From positions 61,527,894-61,591,893 of the forward strand of contig OY997639.1 in the NCBI GenBank assembly GCA_963921795.1: 64,000 nucleotides of DNA, in the 5' to 3' direction. The stretch comes from Nannobrachium achirus (lineage: Eukaryota; Chordata; Actinopteri; Myctophiformes; Myctophidae). A program made the position numbers and the translations under genes. Below are positions 13,443 to 29,625 of this stretch, one piece after another (position 1 is the stretch's first letter; each line of letters opens with the position of its first letter). Below the pieces are notes generated by a model. It saw only the letters and a program-made list of their open reading frames with translations, did no database searches and had not been told where the DNA came from.

Positions 13443-14574
13443 GCGCAATGAGGCAAGAGATGACACTCTCTCTGACAGAATGTTAATTACCACCCCGGAA
13501 CAGCCACCATCTTTACATCCTCACACTCACTTTCAACCGTTTGTTCCTCTCTCCATTCAAGAAAGGTGACAATAAACGCGGCTCCCCTTTTTACCAGAAA
13601 GCGCCATTGTTTCGCTAAGTGAATACATGGGGAGGAGGAGGCGGGGGGAGGAAGACAGACAACGAGGCAGGGGAGATAAGACGCTGGGAAGGGAAGAGAG
13701 GAACGAGGAGAAGGAGGAGGAGGAGGAGGAGGGGGTGTTGGCGACCGCTGACATAAATTGGGGATCATAAAAAGTGTCTGCCCAGAATTAATCTGAGGTG
13801 AATGAATAAAGTGAAGCACTGACTGCGGGGGATTGGGAGGGGATACACTTCCTGCATCTGTAACGAGGCTGCTGAGGGGAGAGAGGAGCAAAGATGTAAG
13901 AACTGTGTGTGAATGTGCAACGCGGTTCATGAAGAGCCTGATGATCTCTGAACAACGCTCTGTCTCCTGGGGATAAGTGCGTGTGTGTGTGTGAATCAGA
14001 TACGGTATGATCTCTGTGGGGGGCAGGGTTGGTGTGTGTGCGCACGCATGTGTGTGTGTGTGTGTGTCAGGTGTTTGTATGTAACTGTGGCATGTGCATG
14101 TACAGTATGCTTTTTATGTTGCTGTAGGTGTAGGTGGGTGAGAACATGCATAGGTCCTGTGTGTATGCGTATCTTGTACAGCACGCGCACGTGTGTGTGT
14201 GTGCGTGGGTGGGTGTGCTTGCGTGCGCACGTGGGTTGCTAGGTTTTGTTTTGTTGCCCCCCCCACCACCACCACCCCTGCCTACAGGAGTGCTGGATGC
14301 ATCATGAATATTATCCATAAGGCTGAATGTCACCACCGATGAATAAGTTTAGCAGTGAGATGCTAAATGTCACCAAACACCCGGTTGTGTTTGTGGCCCA
14401 GCGCCCGCCGCTGATGGCACCAGAGGGGAGCGCTCGCAGCCACATCAGCCGTCACACTGACAACCCTGCGGAGCGGGACTAACACTAAGGCACATGGACG
14501 ACCACAGGAGGGGGACAGCTTGGGTTTGAGGGGACAAGGAGAGGACAGTAAACGGAAGGGGCAGAGAGAGAGAG
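13439..14574. other. intergenic, no gene seen
   Basis: A purine-rich patch (13620-13740), GT-rich patches near 14060 and 14190, and a more complex stretch at 14285-14400 that might be conserved non-coding sequence. No coding exon is supported. Confidence 0.45.
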
Positions 14575-14650
14575 AGAGGGGTGATTCAGGGGCTGATTTA
14601 ATTTGTTTACCATTTATTTTTTCGTTTCATAGCGCTACTGTGTGACACTG
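14575..14650 (+). repeat. long direct repeat, left copy
   Basis: 76 bp (AGAGGGGTGATTCAGGGGCT ... GCGCTACTGTGTGACACTG) repeated at 15135-15210 with three differences. The two copies bracket the hAT-like element at 14651-15126. Confidence 0.9.
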
Positions 14651-14757
14651 CCAGGGGTGTCACAAGGGGGGGGGGGGGGGGGAGTGGGACTGAGTTACTA
14701 GGGCCCAAGGTGGAGGGGCCCTAACTATTTTATACTTTAGCTATTGAGAAATTGAGA

Positions 14758-14825
14758 AGCAGATATACAAGCTCAAAGCGCAGCACCGAGTGCCGCGCTG
14801 CGAGCTTGTAGATCTGCTATTTTTT
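14758..14825. repeat. foldback hairpin family, copy 4
   Basis: AAGCAGATATACAAGCTCAA, AGCGCAGCAC pairs with GTGCCGCGCTGCGAGCTTGT, AGATCTGCTATTT. The loop is about 4-6 nt. Confidence 0.85.
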
Positions 14826-14948
14826 AAAATTTGTGACAATGTGTGCAAATCTATATATGTATACCGGTATTTGTAACTCAAATTTTGCTTCTGGGGGGGG
14901 TCCCTGGAACTAAATATTTTGAGATGGGAAACATATTCAAAGACTTGG

Positions 14949-14988
14949 TGCCGCGCTGCAAGATTGTATATCTGCTATTTTTCAATAG
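14949..14988. repeat. foldback hairpin family, right half
   Basis: GCCGCGCTGCAAGATTGTAT, ATCTGCTATTTTTCAATAG is a diverged right arm without its partner. Confidence 0.6.
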
Positions 14989-15134
14989 TTAAGGCACAAA
15001 ATATTGCGTAATAATGCATTCCCAGTCTAAATGGGTTAAACCCCCTCCCCCTATGAAGAACATTCATGGAGGGCCCGCAGTTGAATCCTTGTACCCATGG
15101 CCCAGAATGTGGTGCGACACCCCTGGGGGCGGAA

Positions 15135-15210
15135 AGAGGGGTGATCCAGGGGCTGATTTAATTTGTTTACCATTTATTTATTCGTTTCATAGCGCTACTG
15201 TGTGACGCTG
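15135..15210 (+). repeat. long direct repeat, right copy
   Basis: The partner of 14575-14650, with three substitutions over 76 bp. Confidence 0.9.
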
Positions 15211-15316
15211 CACTAGGATGACAGGCATGGTGGCCTGGCACAAAGCAGTGACTGGTCCAACGAGGAGGGGTCGACAGCTTTTATGGGGCCATTGAGATGA
15301 AAGATGAGCCCATAAC

Positions 15317-15411
15317 GGCTAGGGGGCATACTAAAACTTTTACTGTCTTTATGCATATTTCTAACTAGGGGGTATATTAAATGTTTTACTGTCTTTATAC
15401 ATATTCTACTT
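15317..15411. repeat. diverged ~48-bp tandem duplication
   Basis: CTAGGGGGCATACTAAAACT, TTTACTGTCTTTATGCATAT is followed directly by a second copy with several changes. Confidence 0.85.
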
Positions 15412-15436
15412 CTTCAGTACTCTTCTAGGAATACAA

Positions 15437-16124
15437 TTAACCCTAATAGTGCCTATCCCGAACAAGTCCGGGATATTTTCAATCCAATACAATATTTTAT
15501 TTGCTATTTTACTTACCCTGAGCTGCTTGGACCAACGTGGGTGGTCCTGGCTCGTCCAGCGCTTACCAACGAGAGACGCTAGATGGTCCGACGATTTATT
15601 CCATTGAAAATGGTTTAAAATAAAGTTTAGAGCCCCCCCAAAAAAACTCAATCTATAATGTCGGCGGCGCGACTTATTCCAGGGTGCCTATCCCGATCTA
15701 GTCCGGGATATTTAATAAAATGAATTATTTAATCGGAGGCCTCAACGAAGCCCCGGTCTAAATTTCCATCCATGGCCGGGGCTTAGACTCGGCCATCCAC
15801 GGGCCGTATTCGCGCAAAAGGCAGCATCGCGCCGCCCACTCCAATAATAAGTCACATCTTTAGAGAGGATTTTCTCTGAATTGTGTTCCCAGACCAAAGA
15901 GAATTTTTTTTTGCGACTGAAATAGCTTTAGATCGGGCTTCTAAAGGGGTTAGCAGCGAATAGCTAAGTGTAAGCTAACTTCCTCCTCTCGTCATACATA
16001 ACAGTGGCTGGAGTGAAATCCCAAGGCACTTTGGGCAGTGTCGACGGAAGCTACAGCGAAGGCCTATAGAGATATTTCTGGCACTCTAGTGGCCACTTGT
16101 GGCCCGGGGCACTGTATGAGTTAA
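15437..16124. mobile_element. TTAA-flanked element (piggyBac-like)
   Basis: TTAA stands at both edges (15437-15440 and 16121-16124). The adjoining ends CCCTAATAGTGCC and GGCACTGTATGAG are imperfect inverted repeats. Internally, CCTATCCCGA...AGTCCGGGATATTT occurs twice (about 15452 and 15687). The right part, with GCTAAGTGTAAGCTAACTTC and TCTGGCACTCTAGTGGCCAC, is related to 33870-34089. There is no transposase. Confidence 0.6.
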
Positions 16125-16689
16125 TGGATAAACTCTGTGACTTAGTCCTCATGGTCATAAGATTTTTAAAACTCACCTCAACTATGCAGACAATGTTGAC
16201 TTAATTGCAGAGCAGTTGTTCTTTCTTACATTATTTGAAGAATCTGCTGCCAAATTCAGACTCATGGAAATGCAAAGAAAACTGCATTTATGATCATGAA
16301 GGAAGAACACCCATCCATAACATCAACGAATGAAACACATATGACTTGCCTGTAACAAACAACCACCATCTGTCAGTCTGATATCTCAACTGCTACCAGG
16401 ATTTGTATCTTCAGGGTCAAAAGCTCACATCAGCTGAGACATGGACAATGAAAAAGGAGATACACAAGACAGCCTGGATGGCACATACAGCACACAAGAC
16501 TCCTCGTGTGTGTTAAGAACATCTCTTGGGAAAAGGATCCAACAAAAGAACCGCCGCCAATAACAACTACTGTAGCACATCGAAGAGCTCTCTTCAATGG
16601 TCACTGCTGTGCAAAGGCTCATAAGATATCTTATATCCTTCTATGATGGTGTGTGTGAGATGAGCAGAGGTTGGTGCCCTGCATGGTTT

Positions 16690-16790
16690 CTTTCTCCACT
16701 GGTGTGTGAATGTGTGTGTGAATGAGTGAATGTAATGCACATTGTAAAGTGCCCAGGATAAAGGCGCTATATAAATGCACCATTTACTCC
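16690..16790 (+). mobile_element. retroposon 3' tail-like sequence
   Basis: GTGTGTGAATGAGTGAATG, then CATTGTAAAGTGCCCAGG, then GGCGCTATATAAATGCACCA is the common tail of many teleost SINE/LINE copies (consensus style AAAGCGCTATATAAATGCA). The 5' part is not identifiable. Confidence 0.6.
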
Positions 16791-20709
<3,919 letters not shown>

Positions 20710-21018
20710 CATGGTGCCGGAGCAGTAATTGGCGGCTGAACAAGCAGCAACATTTCAATAAAGCAGATGTTGTAGGATGTTTCATGTTAAAGTGCATTCT
20801 ATGTGTCCGACCTGAACGACTAATGAGAGACACACTAAACAAACAAAAAAACACTGAATTGAGGATGAGGATGGATGGATGGATTAAAGGAGAGAGGGGT
20901 GGTTTTAATTGTTTTATGTAACCGTTTTGAATGCATTGCTTTAGCAACACGTGGTTTCATATTTGTCATACCAACAAAGTGAGTTGAAACTGAAATTAAA
21001 CCGAGAGGGAGAGAATGT

Positions 21019-21121
<103 letters not shown>

Positions 21122-21881
21122 TGTGCAGAGAGTGGAGGAGGAGGAGGATGCCAAGACAGCAGGAGAGGGAGAATGACAGTCATTAAAAAGACGGTAGGGG
21201 AGTGAGAGAACAACAGAAACAGGGAGAAAGCAGTTTAGACAGAGTGACACAATGTGATGGGGAATGAGAGGAGGAGGGGGACAGAGTCAGAATTAGAGAA
21301 AGAAGAGCGACGGATGGCGATCAAAGACAGACAAAGTCACCATCATCATCTCTCTCCTCTCTCTTGCCGCTAGCTTTCCCAGCTGTTTTCTCTCCGTCTC
21401 TCTCCATCCCCCTCCTCTGCTTTTCATCTGCCCTCTTCCCCCAATAACCCCGCACCACTTGTGTGTCCTCCTCCTCCGCCACCCTCCCTCGTTCCCTCTC
21501 TCTCTTGTCTTGCTTTCTCTCCATCCACATAAATGAGTCAGTGAAACAGGTCAAGTGTTAGTGAATTCTCCCCGCAGCCCAACCTGCCTAATACGAGGCC
21601 TGGCTCGTTGCACCGAGACAAGTACACTGCAGCCCACACACACGGGCTAGGGATGTGACGATATTAAAATGTCATATCACGATTATTGTGACCAAAGAAA
21701 TCACGATTTACGATATTATCGCGATAATCAAAATATCCCCATCATCCATTATCCTGGGGTGGAACATTTGCCAAAAAATCGAACCTCGGTTCGAAGTGGA
21801 GCGGTGAATTTGAGCAGCTGTACCCTATGTGAGTGAGTGAGTGAGTGAGTGTAAACTGTGCCTGTGAGTGAGTGGTGAGTG

Positions 21882-22040
21882 TGCCTGGCCTGCACAAAAC
21901 AGCGCCCCTCCTTTAACTAGTGTGTTGTGTGTGGCCACTCAAGGTATTGCCAGGCTACGGACGGACACGGCCAGCCAGCCAGCCACCCAGCCACCCACAT
22001 ACCCACGGACATACCTGTCTATTGGGAGCGCTTTCACCGC
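21882..22040 (+). repeat. dispersed repeat with CAGCGCCCCTCC core, copy 2
   Basis: GTGTGCCTGGCCTGCACAAA, ACAGCGCCCCTCCTTTAAC lines up with 10925-10960 and, reversed, with 37130-37165. A GTGA tetranucleotide run precedes it at 21833-21850. Confidence 0.7.
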
Positions 22041-22041
22041 T

Positions 22042-22120
22042 CCAAAAATAGCAGATCAACAAGCTCACAACCCGTTGCAAACGCGACACGTTGTGAGCTT
22101 GTAGATCGGCAATTTTTTGG
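22042..22120. repeat. foldback hairpin family, copy 5
   Basis: CCAAAAATAGCAGATCAACA, AGCTCACAACCCGT faces ACACGTTGTGAGCTTGTAGA, TCGGCAATTTTTTGG. It is nested inside the hAT element at 21648. Confidence 0.9.
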
Positions 22121-22362
22121 CAAAGAGATTTGGTAGAGTGAAAAAAAAAGACTATCAAGTACGTATTAAAGTACCTTTTACCAATTATAGAGGGTTTAAG
22201 TGGTACCGGATATGCAGCTTGGCAAATAAAAGGTGAATTGATCCCAGTGCATGACGGAGAACAATATCACGATAAATGAAATCTCCACGATACGATTATC
22301 GTGAGTGTTTTTTTATCACGATAAACGATAATATCTCTTATCGTCCCATCCCTAACACGGGC

Positions 22363-23261
<899 letters not shown>

Positions 23262-23644
23262 GCCCACAAACAGCTAATGAATAGCGAATGGGCAGTAGAG
23301 GGAGCCTGGAGGAAACCAGAGCCAATGGCCTCAAAGAAGTTTAAATTTCCAGGGAAATTAAACATTACCCAATCCTACACACACTGATGCAACCAGGGGT
23401 CATCAATAGTGTATGTCTGTACACAAACAGATGTGTCTGTGGCAACGACTTGTCCTCATCTGGGGTTCTTTTTTCTTTTCTTTTTTTTTCTTTTTTATAA
23501 ACACCATTATGATGTTCCTATTTTGATCATAACACCAACATAACACCAAATTACTGAATGTCAAGTCTCCGAGTTTTCTTCAGAATATGTATGACATCGA
23601 TTCACTACGACACTATGGCATATTAGGAGTCCAACTAGTACTAG

Positions 23645-23760
23645 TGGTTCTCAAATGTTTTATTTTGCAAGGACCAGATCTTAACTCAAATGGAACCAAA
23701 TGGTTCCATTTGGTTTCCTTAGTTTGTACACTCTCAGAGTTACAGACCTGTTGTGTTCAT
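23645..23760. mobile_element. hAT-like left-end fragment
   Basis: GTGGTTCTCAAATGTTTTAT, then GCAAGGACCAGATC and the CCATTTGG...GTACACTCTCAGAGTTACAG block shared with 9850-9900 and 27470-27510. There is no right end. Confidence 0.6.
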
Positions 23761-23862
23761 TCAGGGATATTTCTTTATGTGTTTCTGGTAATATTATTAG
23801 TTAAAAGAACAAGATGATGCGCACATCCTTTCCAAGTGCTGGTGCTGGGCTCAGGTCGACAT

Positions 23863-24006
23863 GAGATTAAAAAGAATAGAGGTCCGCACACAGCTCAATG
23901 CTCCACAGTGTTTATTTAAAACAAAAAACATAAAACATAAATGTATGTTTTAAATAAACACTGTGGAGCATTGAGCTGTGTGCGGACCTCTATTCTTTTT
24001 AATCTC
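23863..24006. repeat. perfect 61-bp inverted repeat
   Basis: The left arm 23863-23923 and right arm 23946-24006 are exact reverse complements over all 61 bases, with a 22-nt AT-rich spacer. The outer end is GAGATTAAAAAGAATAGAGG and the inner end GTGTTTATTTAAAACA. A 15-bp direct repeat, TCTGGTAATATTATT, lies to the left (about 23784-23798) and overlaps the right edge (24004-24018), as if the whole 23799-24003 segment were an insertion with a target duplication. Confidence 0.95.
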
Positions 24007-24269
24007 TGGTAATATTATTGTCTGCTCATTTTGTATGTCCACCACAAGCCAACATGGTAATGACCTCTGCACACAGCCAATGCATAAAGTTTCAACTCAT
24101 TCCAGCTCTTTCACTCCATGCCTCTCAGTTTGAACATGCACAAACACACATCACATTATACCCTTGCCCATTTTTTACTAAGCTTGTTCTTATCGACATA
24201 CATAAACAAGCACATAGAGTAGGTTCACAAAACGCACACTCCCTCGTACATCAATACTCTCAAATACTG

Positions 24270-24430
<161 letters not shown>

Positions 24431-24843
24431 GCAGGCTAGACAGTGTGTAAGCATGTAGGCGATGCTGTAGCGATACAAGCAAGTGTTACAGCTCCATATA
24501 TCAGCTCCATATATCAACGCCAGTGCGGGCCATGTGCACGATAAACGAGTAGAGAGCAGCATCTGGACAGTGTGGGTAATACACCAATAAATAACCCCAG
24601 CCATATGATCATACGCCACAGGGGAGAGGGGGAGGGGGGGGAGAGAGAGAAAAACTCAATACAGAGTCGAGACAATGCAATCAAAAAGTCAGAGAAACAC
24701 CAAAGATATATGGTGAAACAACAATAGAAATGTGTGATTTTGACTCATTTCTTTGTGCCGAGGAATTCTTCTTTGGTCTACGCCCAGAGACACTGAAGCA
24801 CATTGACGACCACCAAAAGTATGCTTTGAAGGAAAAAGAAACT

Positions 24844-25030
24844 AGTCGCACACTCCAGCCTCCAAAATATTTGTTTGATGTACTGCCAAGATTTTCAGCA
24901 TATAGTTATACATCATCATCGGGGTGAATAAAGGACATTATTATATGCTGTGATGAAGAAATACAGTACTGTCGAGACGTTGGCAATAGACCAAATACAT
25001 ATTTTTGCATTTAGACTGGAGTGCGCGACT
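24844..25030. repeat. diverged inverted pair around a spacer
   Basis: AGTCGCACACTCCAG (24844-24858) faces CTGGAGTGCGCGACT (25016-25030). The similarity continues inward with AAATATTTGTTTGATGTACT against AGACCAAATACATATTTTTG in complement. The layout resembles 23863-24006 but is older. Its class is unknown. Confidence 0.55.
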
Positions 25031-26637
25031 ACTTTCTTTTTACTTTAGTTTTTGGGCCCACACAGCCGAGGTCAGCACCGCACCAATGCAGGTTGGTTCC
25101 TCTAGATTTCAATAAGATCCATATCTTGCCAGAGGACACCATCCACTCCCCTCACCTTTATTATCTACCTCCCAGATTCAGAAGCCTTCGGTCTAGGTCA
25201 GGTAGAAAAAATACAAAATACATGAGGGGAATAACAGCCTACTTTTTGGCCTCTGGTTGAGTGTGGTAATGTTAATGTTTATCGGCAGCACAGTTGATGG
25301 GTTTGGCAGCTTGCCACACAGCAGCATAATCGGTACAGCCAGCGGTAATGGAGCAAAAAGGTGGGCCTAATGAAAAGAGACAACCCACAGCATGAACACT
25401 GGCTTTTAGCGCATCTTATTTTTCCATTTTATAATCGGTCTGTGAGACACAATACAATTGACGTAGTTCTCCAAATAAAGGGGAACAGGGCTGTAATTTT
25501 GCCAGTTACACAGATAATAATAGATAATTGGGAAATCTTTGCAATGATAGGATATTTTGTGGAACTGTATAAACACAGCGCTTGGTTAGTATCCACGGGC
25601 GCCACTTTACCGTATTCAAATTAGTGTTTTAAGGCAATCAAACAAACAAGGACGATACAAGAAAACAGATGGTGAGATTGGTTCAGAAATGCTTTGTTGC
25701 CGTCAAAACTTTGTGACTTAGTTTGAACTTTGCAGGAACAGAAACGGTCTTCAGTGAGAGTGCGAATCTTAAGTGACATTGAGATGTGAGCACAAAAACA
25801 TGCTCCAATTGTGTCACATGGCTTCACATGCAATCGGATCTCTCTGTATCATTTATCATCAATTGTACAACTGATACGCCTCTGTTGGTGCAATAACAAC
25901 TGCGGTTCCGTCTTGTACACACAGAACATTATAACTAATTGAATTTAGCTCTTGCATACAGTAGAATATACATATAAATATCTGTCACATCGCTGCATGG
26001 TTAATGTTGGCTGTTCATGTGTGTTGACACGTCATAAGCTTGGCTAAACACCTCATTAATTAAAATTCAACACCATGATATTGGAGAGAAAAATAAATTA
26101 CACACTTTTCTACAGTTGCATCTTTGTCTGTGGTCCTTTTGAGAGAGTAAAATATTAAAGGGGAACTTGCTGATATTGAACGTAAATCCTAATGTTCTAT
26201 TCTGAATATATACCTTATGAAAATCAAACACTTCTAAGTGCATTATGTGTGTAAAACTCAATCGAATAGTAAAAAAAAAACATCAATTTGTGTCCTTTAA
26301 TGTCACACCCCGAACAATGATAGGCTACTACACAGTGTCACCACAATGGTAACAGCTGCAAGCTTGAAACAAATAACAATGTCCGAATTTGGAGATGAGC
26401 ATGGTGACATCCACCATGGTAACAGCCACAAGCTGAAACAATGCCTACATCACAGACAGCTATTGCACGTCAATGGTGACTATTCTGCCCAACAGAGTCT
26501 GGGTTCTCCAACATTACTTCTGAGACTATTCAATCCCTCATAATACTGCATACCCCCAGGGCACAGAACTAGTTTATATATACTTTGATTCGATTGGAGT
26601 CCCATAGGGGTCTATATTTTATCCCCTCTTTTGTTCC
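25031..26637. other. intergenic, no gene seen
   Basis: AT-rich, mostly unique sequence. A local duplication, CCATGGTAACAGC(C/T)..CAAGCT, occurs around 26345 and 26416. No domain is recognisable in any frame. Confidence 0.5.
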
Positions 26638-27588
26638 CTCTACACCAGTGGTTCTCAAACGTGTTAAAGTTATACCATGTAACTTTTTTTATAAAACAAA
26701 TCTTAAAATTGTCCTAACTGTTAAATCGCTAAAGTTTTAGAACACCCACTCGGGTTATTTTCAGCTTGTGAAGCCTTCTCTTTATATGTTTTCTTCTTAG
26801 CAGTGACGGGGCGGGATTTCCCGGCAAAATGACGTACCGTATTTTCCGGACTATAAGGCGCACTTAAAAGCCTTTAATTTTCTCAAAAAACTACAGTGCG
26901 CCTTATAGTCCAGTGCGCCTTATATATGGATCATACATTGACATTCCCTTTAGCACAGCTCCATCTGTTTGATGCATAACGCAACGGTAGCGTCTATTAT
27001 GTGCGCCTTATAGTCAGGTGCGCCTTATATATGAAAACAGTTTGAAAATAGACCATTCATTGACAGTGCGCCTTATGTGCGCCTTATAGTCCAGAAAATA
27101 CTGTAATCTGCATCATCTGTATACGTTGTGTATACGTTGGCCAATCACATCGCAGATCATACACACATGATACACTAACGGCCAATAACCGACTCTTCAG
27201 GAAGTAGCTTCCCTCAGCAACCAGTGTTTACGATGGTTAAGGATTCTTAACCTCTTATTCCCCAAATCCTGCTCAGAAAATTACGTTCTACCACTCCATG
27301 GATTCGTATCGGTTGCGGTGGTTTGCGGCGCCGCTCCGGTGGTCCGCGGCGGTGGTCCGCGGTGACTCCGGGCGAAAAACGGGCGAAAAACGGACGAAAA
27401 AAGCAATACCGCGACTGACCACTAGTTTAGCAACTTACACAGTATAGCTTTAAGGTCTCCCCTTAACATTGTACAAATGGTTCCATTTGTACACTGTCAA
27501 AGTTACAGACTCGTAAGGGTCAATTTAAACCTCCATAAGGGAACCTAGAGAGTCCCTGAAATCCCCTTTGAGAACCACTGCTCTACAC
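26638..27588. mobile_element. complete hAT-like element with target duplication
   Basis: The element (26646-27580, 935 bp) starts CAGTGGTTCTCAAAC and ends TTTGAGAACCACTG, with a 13-bp perfect terminal match. It is flanked by a perfect 8-bp duplication CTCTACAC (26638-26645 and 27581-27588). A Tc1/mariner-type MITE is inserted at 26835-27105, and a GGCGGTGG-rich block lies at 27310-27370. There is no transposase frame. Confidence 0.92.
26835..27105. mobile_element. Tc1/mariner-type MITE (CGGACTATAAGGCGCAC ends)
   Basis: The left end TACCGTATTTTCCGGACTAT, AAGGCGCAC and the right end GTGCGCCTTATAGTCCAGAA, AATACTGTA are inverted repeats bounded by TA, the target of Tc1/mariner elements. The GTGCGCCTTATA motif recurs internally. 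271 bp, non-autonomous, nested in the hAT element. Confidence 0.8.
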
Positions 27589-27603
27589 CAAATCTCTTCG
27601 CTT

Positions 27604-27650
27604 AAAATAGCATCTAAAAGCTCATGTGAGCATGTAGATCTGCTATTTTG
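27604..27650. repeat. foldback hairpin family, short copy 6
   Basis: AAAATAGCATCTAAAAGCTC, AT pairs with GTGAGCATGTAGATCTGCTA, TTTT. It lies only about 20 bp outside the hAT element that ends at 27580. Confidence 0.75.
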
Positions 27651-27743
27651 CGGCGAATGTTCATCTATTTTCATCAGATTTTGGCCTACAATGGTAGGGA
27701 GGCTAGGGTTCATGTGGTTAAGTTGGCACACCGTTTGGTAACT

Positions 27744-27918
27744 ACTGCACTAAGGCAACGCTTCTCAAACGTAAGAAAATTAAGGACCCCGCTTAACTCG
27801 GAAAAAACGGATCCATTTGTATATATTCAGAGTTACAAACTTGTAAGGGTCAATTTAAAACCCCCTCAACGAACTCGGAGGATCCCTAGACCCCACTTCG
27901 AGAACCGCTGACTGCACT
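27744..27918. mobile_element. short hAT-like element with target duplication
   Basis: The ends CAACGCTTCTCAAACG and CTTCGAGAACCGCTG are imperfect inverted repeats of the CAGTGGTTCTCAAAC family. ACTGCACT occurs on both sides (27744-27751 and 27911-27918), with four extra bases on the left. It is an internally deleted relative of the element at 26646. Confidence 0.75.
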
Positions 27919-27939
27919 ACTACCTACGGTATTACTCTA

Positions 27940-27941
<2 letters not shown>

Positions 27942-27984
<43 letters not shown>
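27942..27984. repeat. (GT)n microsatellite, 43 bp
   Basis: A GT tract leading into a GCGCGCG run. Confidence 0.97.
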
Positions 27985-27992
<8 letters not shown>

Positions 27993-28451
27993 CGCACTTT
28001 ACGTTCAGGCATCTTGACGTCAAGTTCAACCTATAGAAGGTGACCCAAACAAACTCCAACTCATTTCCCCCTGGAAGTTAATTCATGGCTACTGTATATT
28101 GTATGGGTCGGCTTGGAGGCGGAAAGTAGATATTGCTTAGTGGAAGGTGTGCGTGCGCGTGTTCTGTATGGGAATACAGTGCTATATATAATATTAAACT
28201 CATTCTCACTCCCTCTCTCACAGGAGAGTACATGAAGCGTGAATCACTATCGTTTACCCAAGATGCAGCATTGACAGGCAGAGCAGATAAAGTAGCTTAA
28301 GGCATAGATGTTGGGAGAAGATGGTGGTGGTGGGGGGGAGAGGGGTTGGGGAGCATCCGAATGGACACAGGGGGTTTCTAGCAGGTGCGATAACACAGGT
28401 CACTGACCACTACACTAGATCTGGACGCTCACACGTAAATCAGCACACACG

Positions 28452-28989
<538 letters not shown>

Positions 28990-29209
28990 ACAGTTAGATA
29001 TGGGCTTAATATTGATCAGGGAACTCCATATATGGGCATAAAAGGTATTCTGTTAGTGTGACATCACAGTGAAGCCAGAGCGTGATGTCAGAGGGACAAA
29101 GCCATAGAACCACAGTGTCAGGCGTTATAGACAGAGATACACACAGAGATACACACATACGGACAAACTGTGACCGTTCACATACTAATCTGCGACCTAC
29201 GGTTGCAAT
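28990..29209 (-). mobile_element. Helitron-like element, short copy E
   Basis: Read on the minus strand, it starts with the family 5' hairpin (complement of TGCGACCTACGGTTGCA, 29191-29207), passes through the TGATGTCAC block, and carries one unit with CCATATATGG at about 29027. The 3' hairpin and CTRG end are absent, so this copy is truncated. Confidence 0.5.
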
Positions 29210-29287
29210 AATATTTCATAATTACAAGTCACTCACAAAATGTTTTATTTGGGCCAGGATCATAGTGTATCATAATTATCATATCCA

Positions 29288-29340
29288 GGGGTAGGCAGCC
29301 TGCTGCTCTGTAGCCGCATGTGGCCCTCTGCCGTGGAGCC
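29288..29340. mobile_element. hAT-like terminal fragment (GTAGGCAGCCTGC type)
   Basis: GGGGTAGGCAGCCTGCTGCT, CTGTAGCCGCATGTGGCCCT is a diverged form of a common vertebrate and fish hAT end (GGTCGGCAACCTGCGGCTC). Only the end is present. Confidence 0.55.
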
Positions 29341-29625
29341 CCGTTGCTTGAGCAAAGTGTTATGTAAAGGAATAAGATAACAATAAGATGATATTATTGA
29401 AGGAAACAAAATAATGTATTAATGCTTGGACATGTTTGTTTGCTTTCACCACCAACGCTGCAGGCTTACTGGTATACAGTACTTGATCTGCTTTGAGAAA
29501 TTGGCAAACAATAAAAAAGTAATATTGAAAGACCAGAACAAGCACGAATAAATAAATAAAGCAAACATTTTGCATCTCCATACAGATTTTTTATAAATCT
29601 TCGAGCCAAAATGTAACACAGACAT

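Larger units (their letters stand above)
14651..15126. mobile_element. hAT-like element with CCAGGGGTGTC ends
   Basis: The left end CCAGGGGTGTCACAAG and right end GTGCGACACCCCTGG are inverted repeats. The interior has the GGGCCCAAGGTGGAGG block and the GGTCCCTGGAACTAAATATT block, both shared in opposite orientation with 38484-38940. It contains one complete hairpin (14758) and one half hairpin (14949). Confidence 0.7.
21640..22362. mobile_element. complete non-autonomous hAT element with target duplication
   Basis: The element (21648-22354, 707 bp) starts TAGGGATGTGACGATA and ends TTATCGTCCCATCCCTA, which are near-perfect inverted repeats with further GATTATCG-type motifs inside. The perfect 8-bp duplication ACACGGGC lies on each side (21640-21647 and 22355-22362). 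It has been invaded: the CAGCGCCCCTCC repeat is at 21882-22040 and a foldback hairpin at 22042-22120. Confidence 0.93.
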
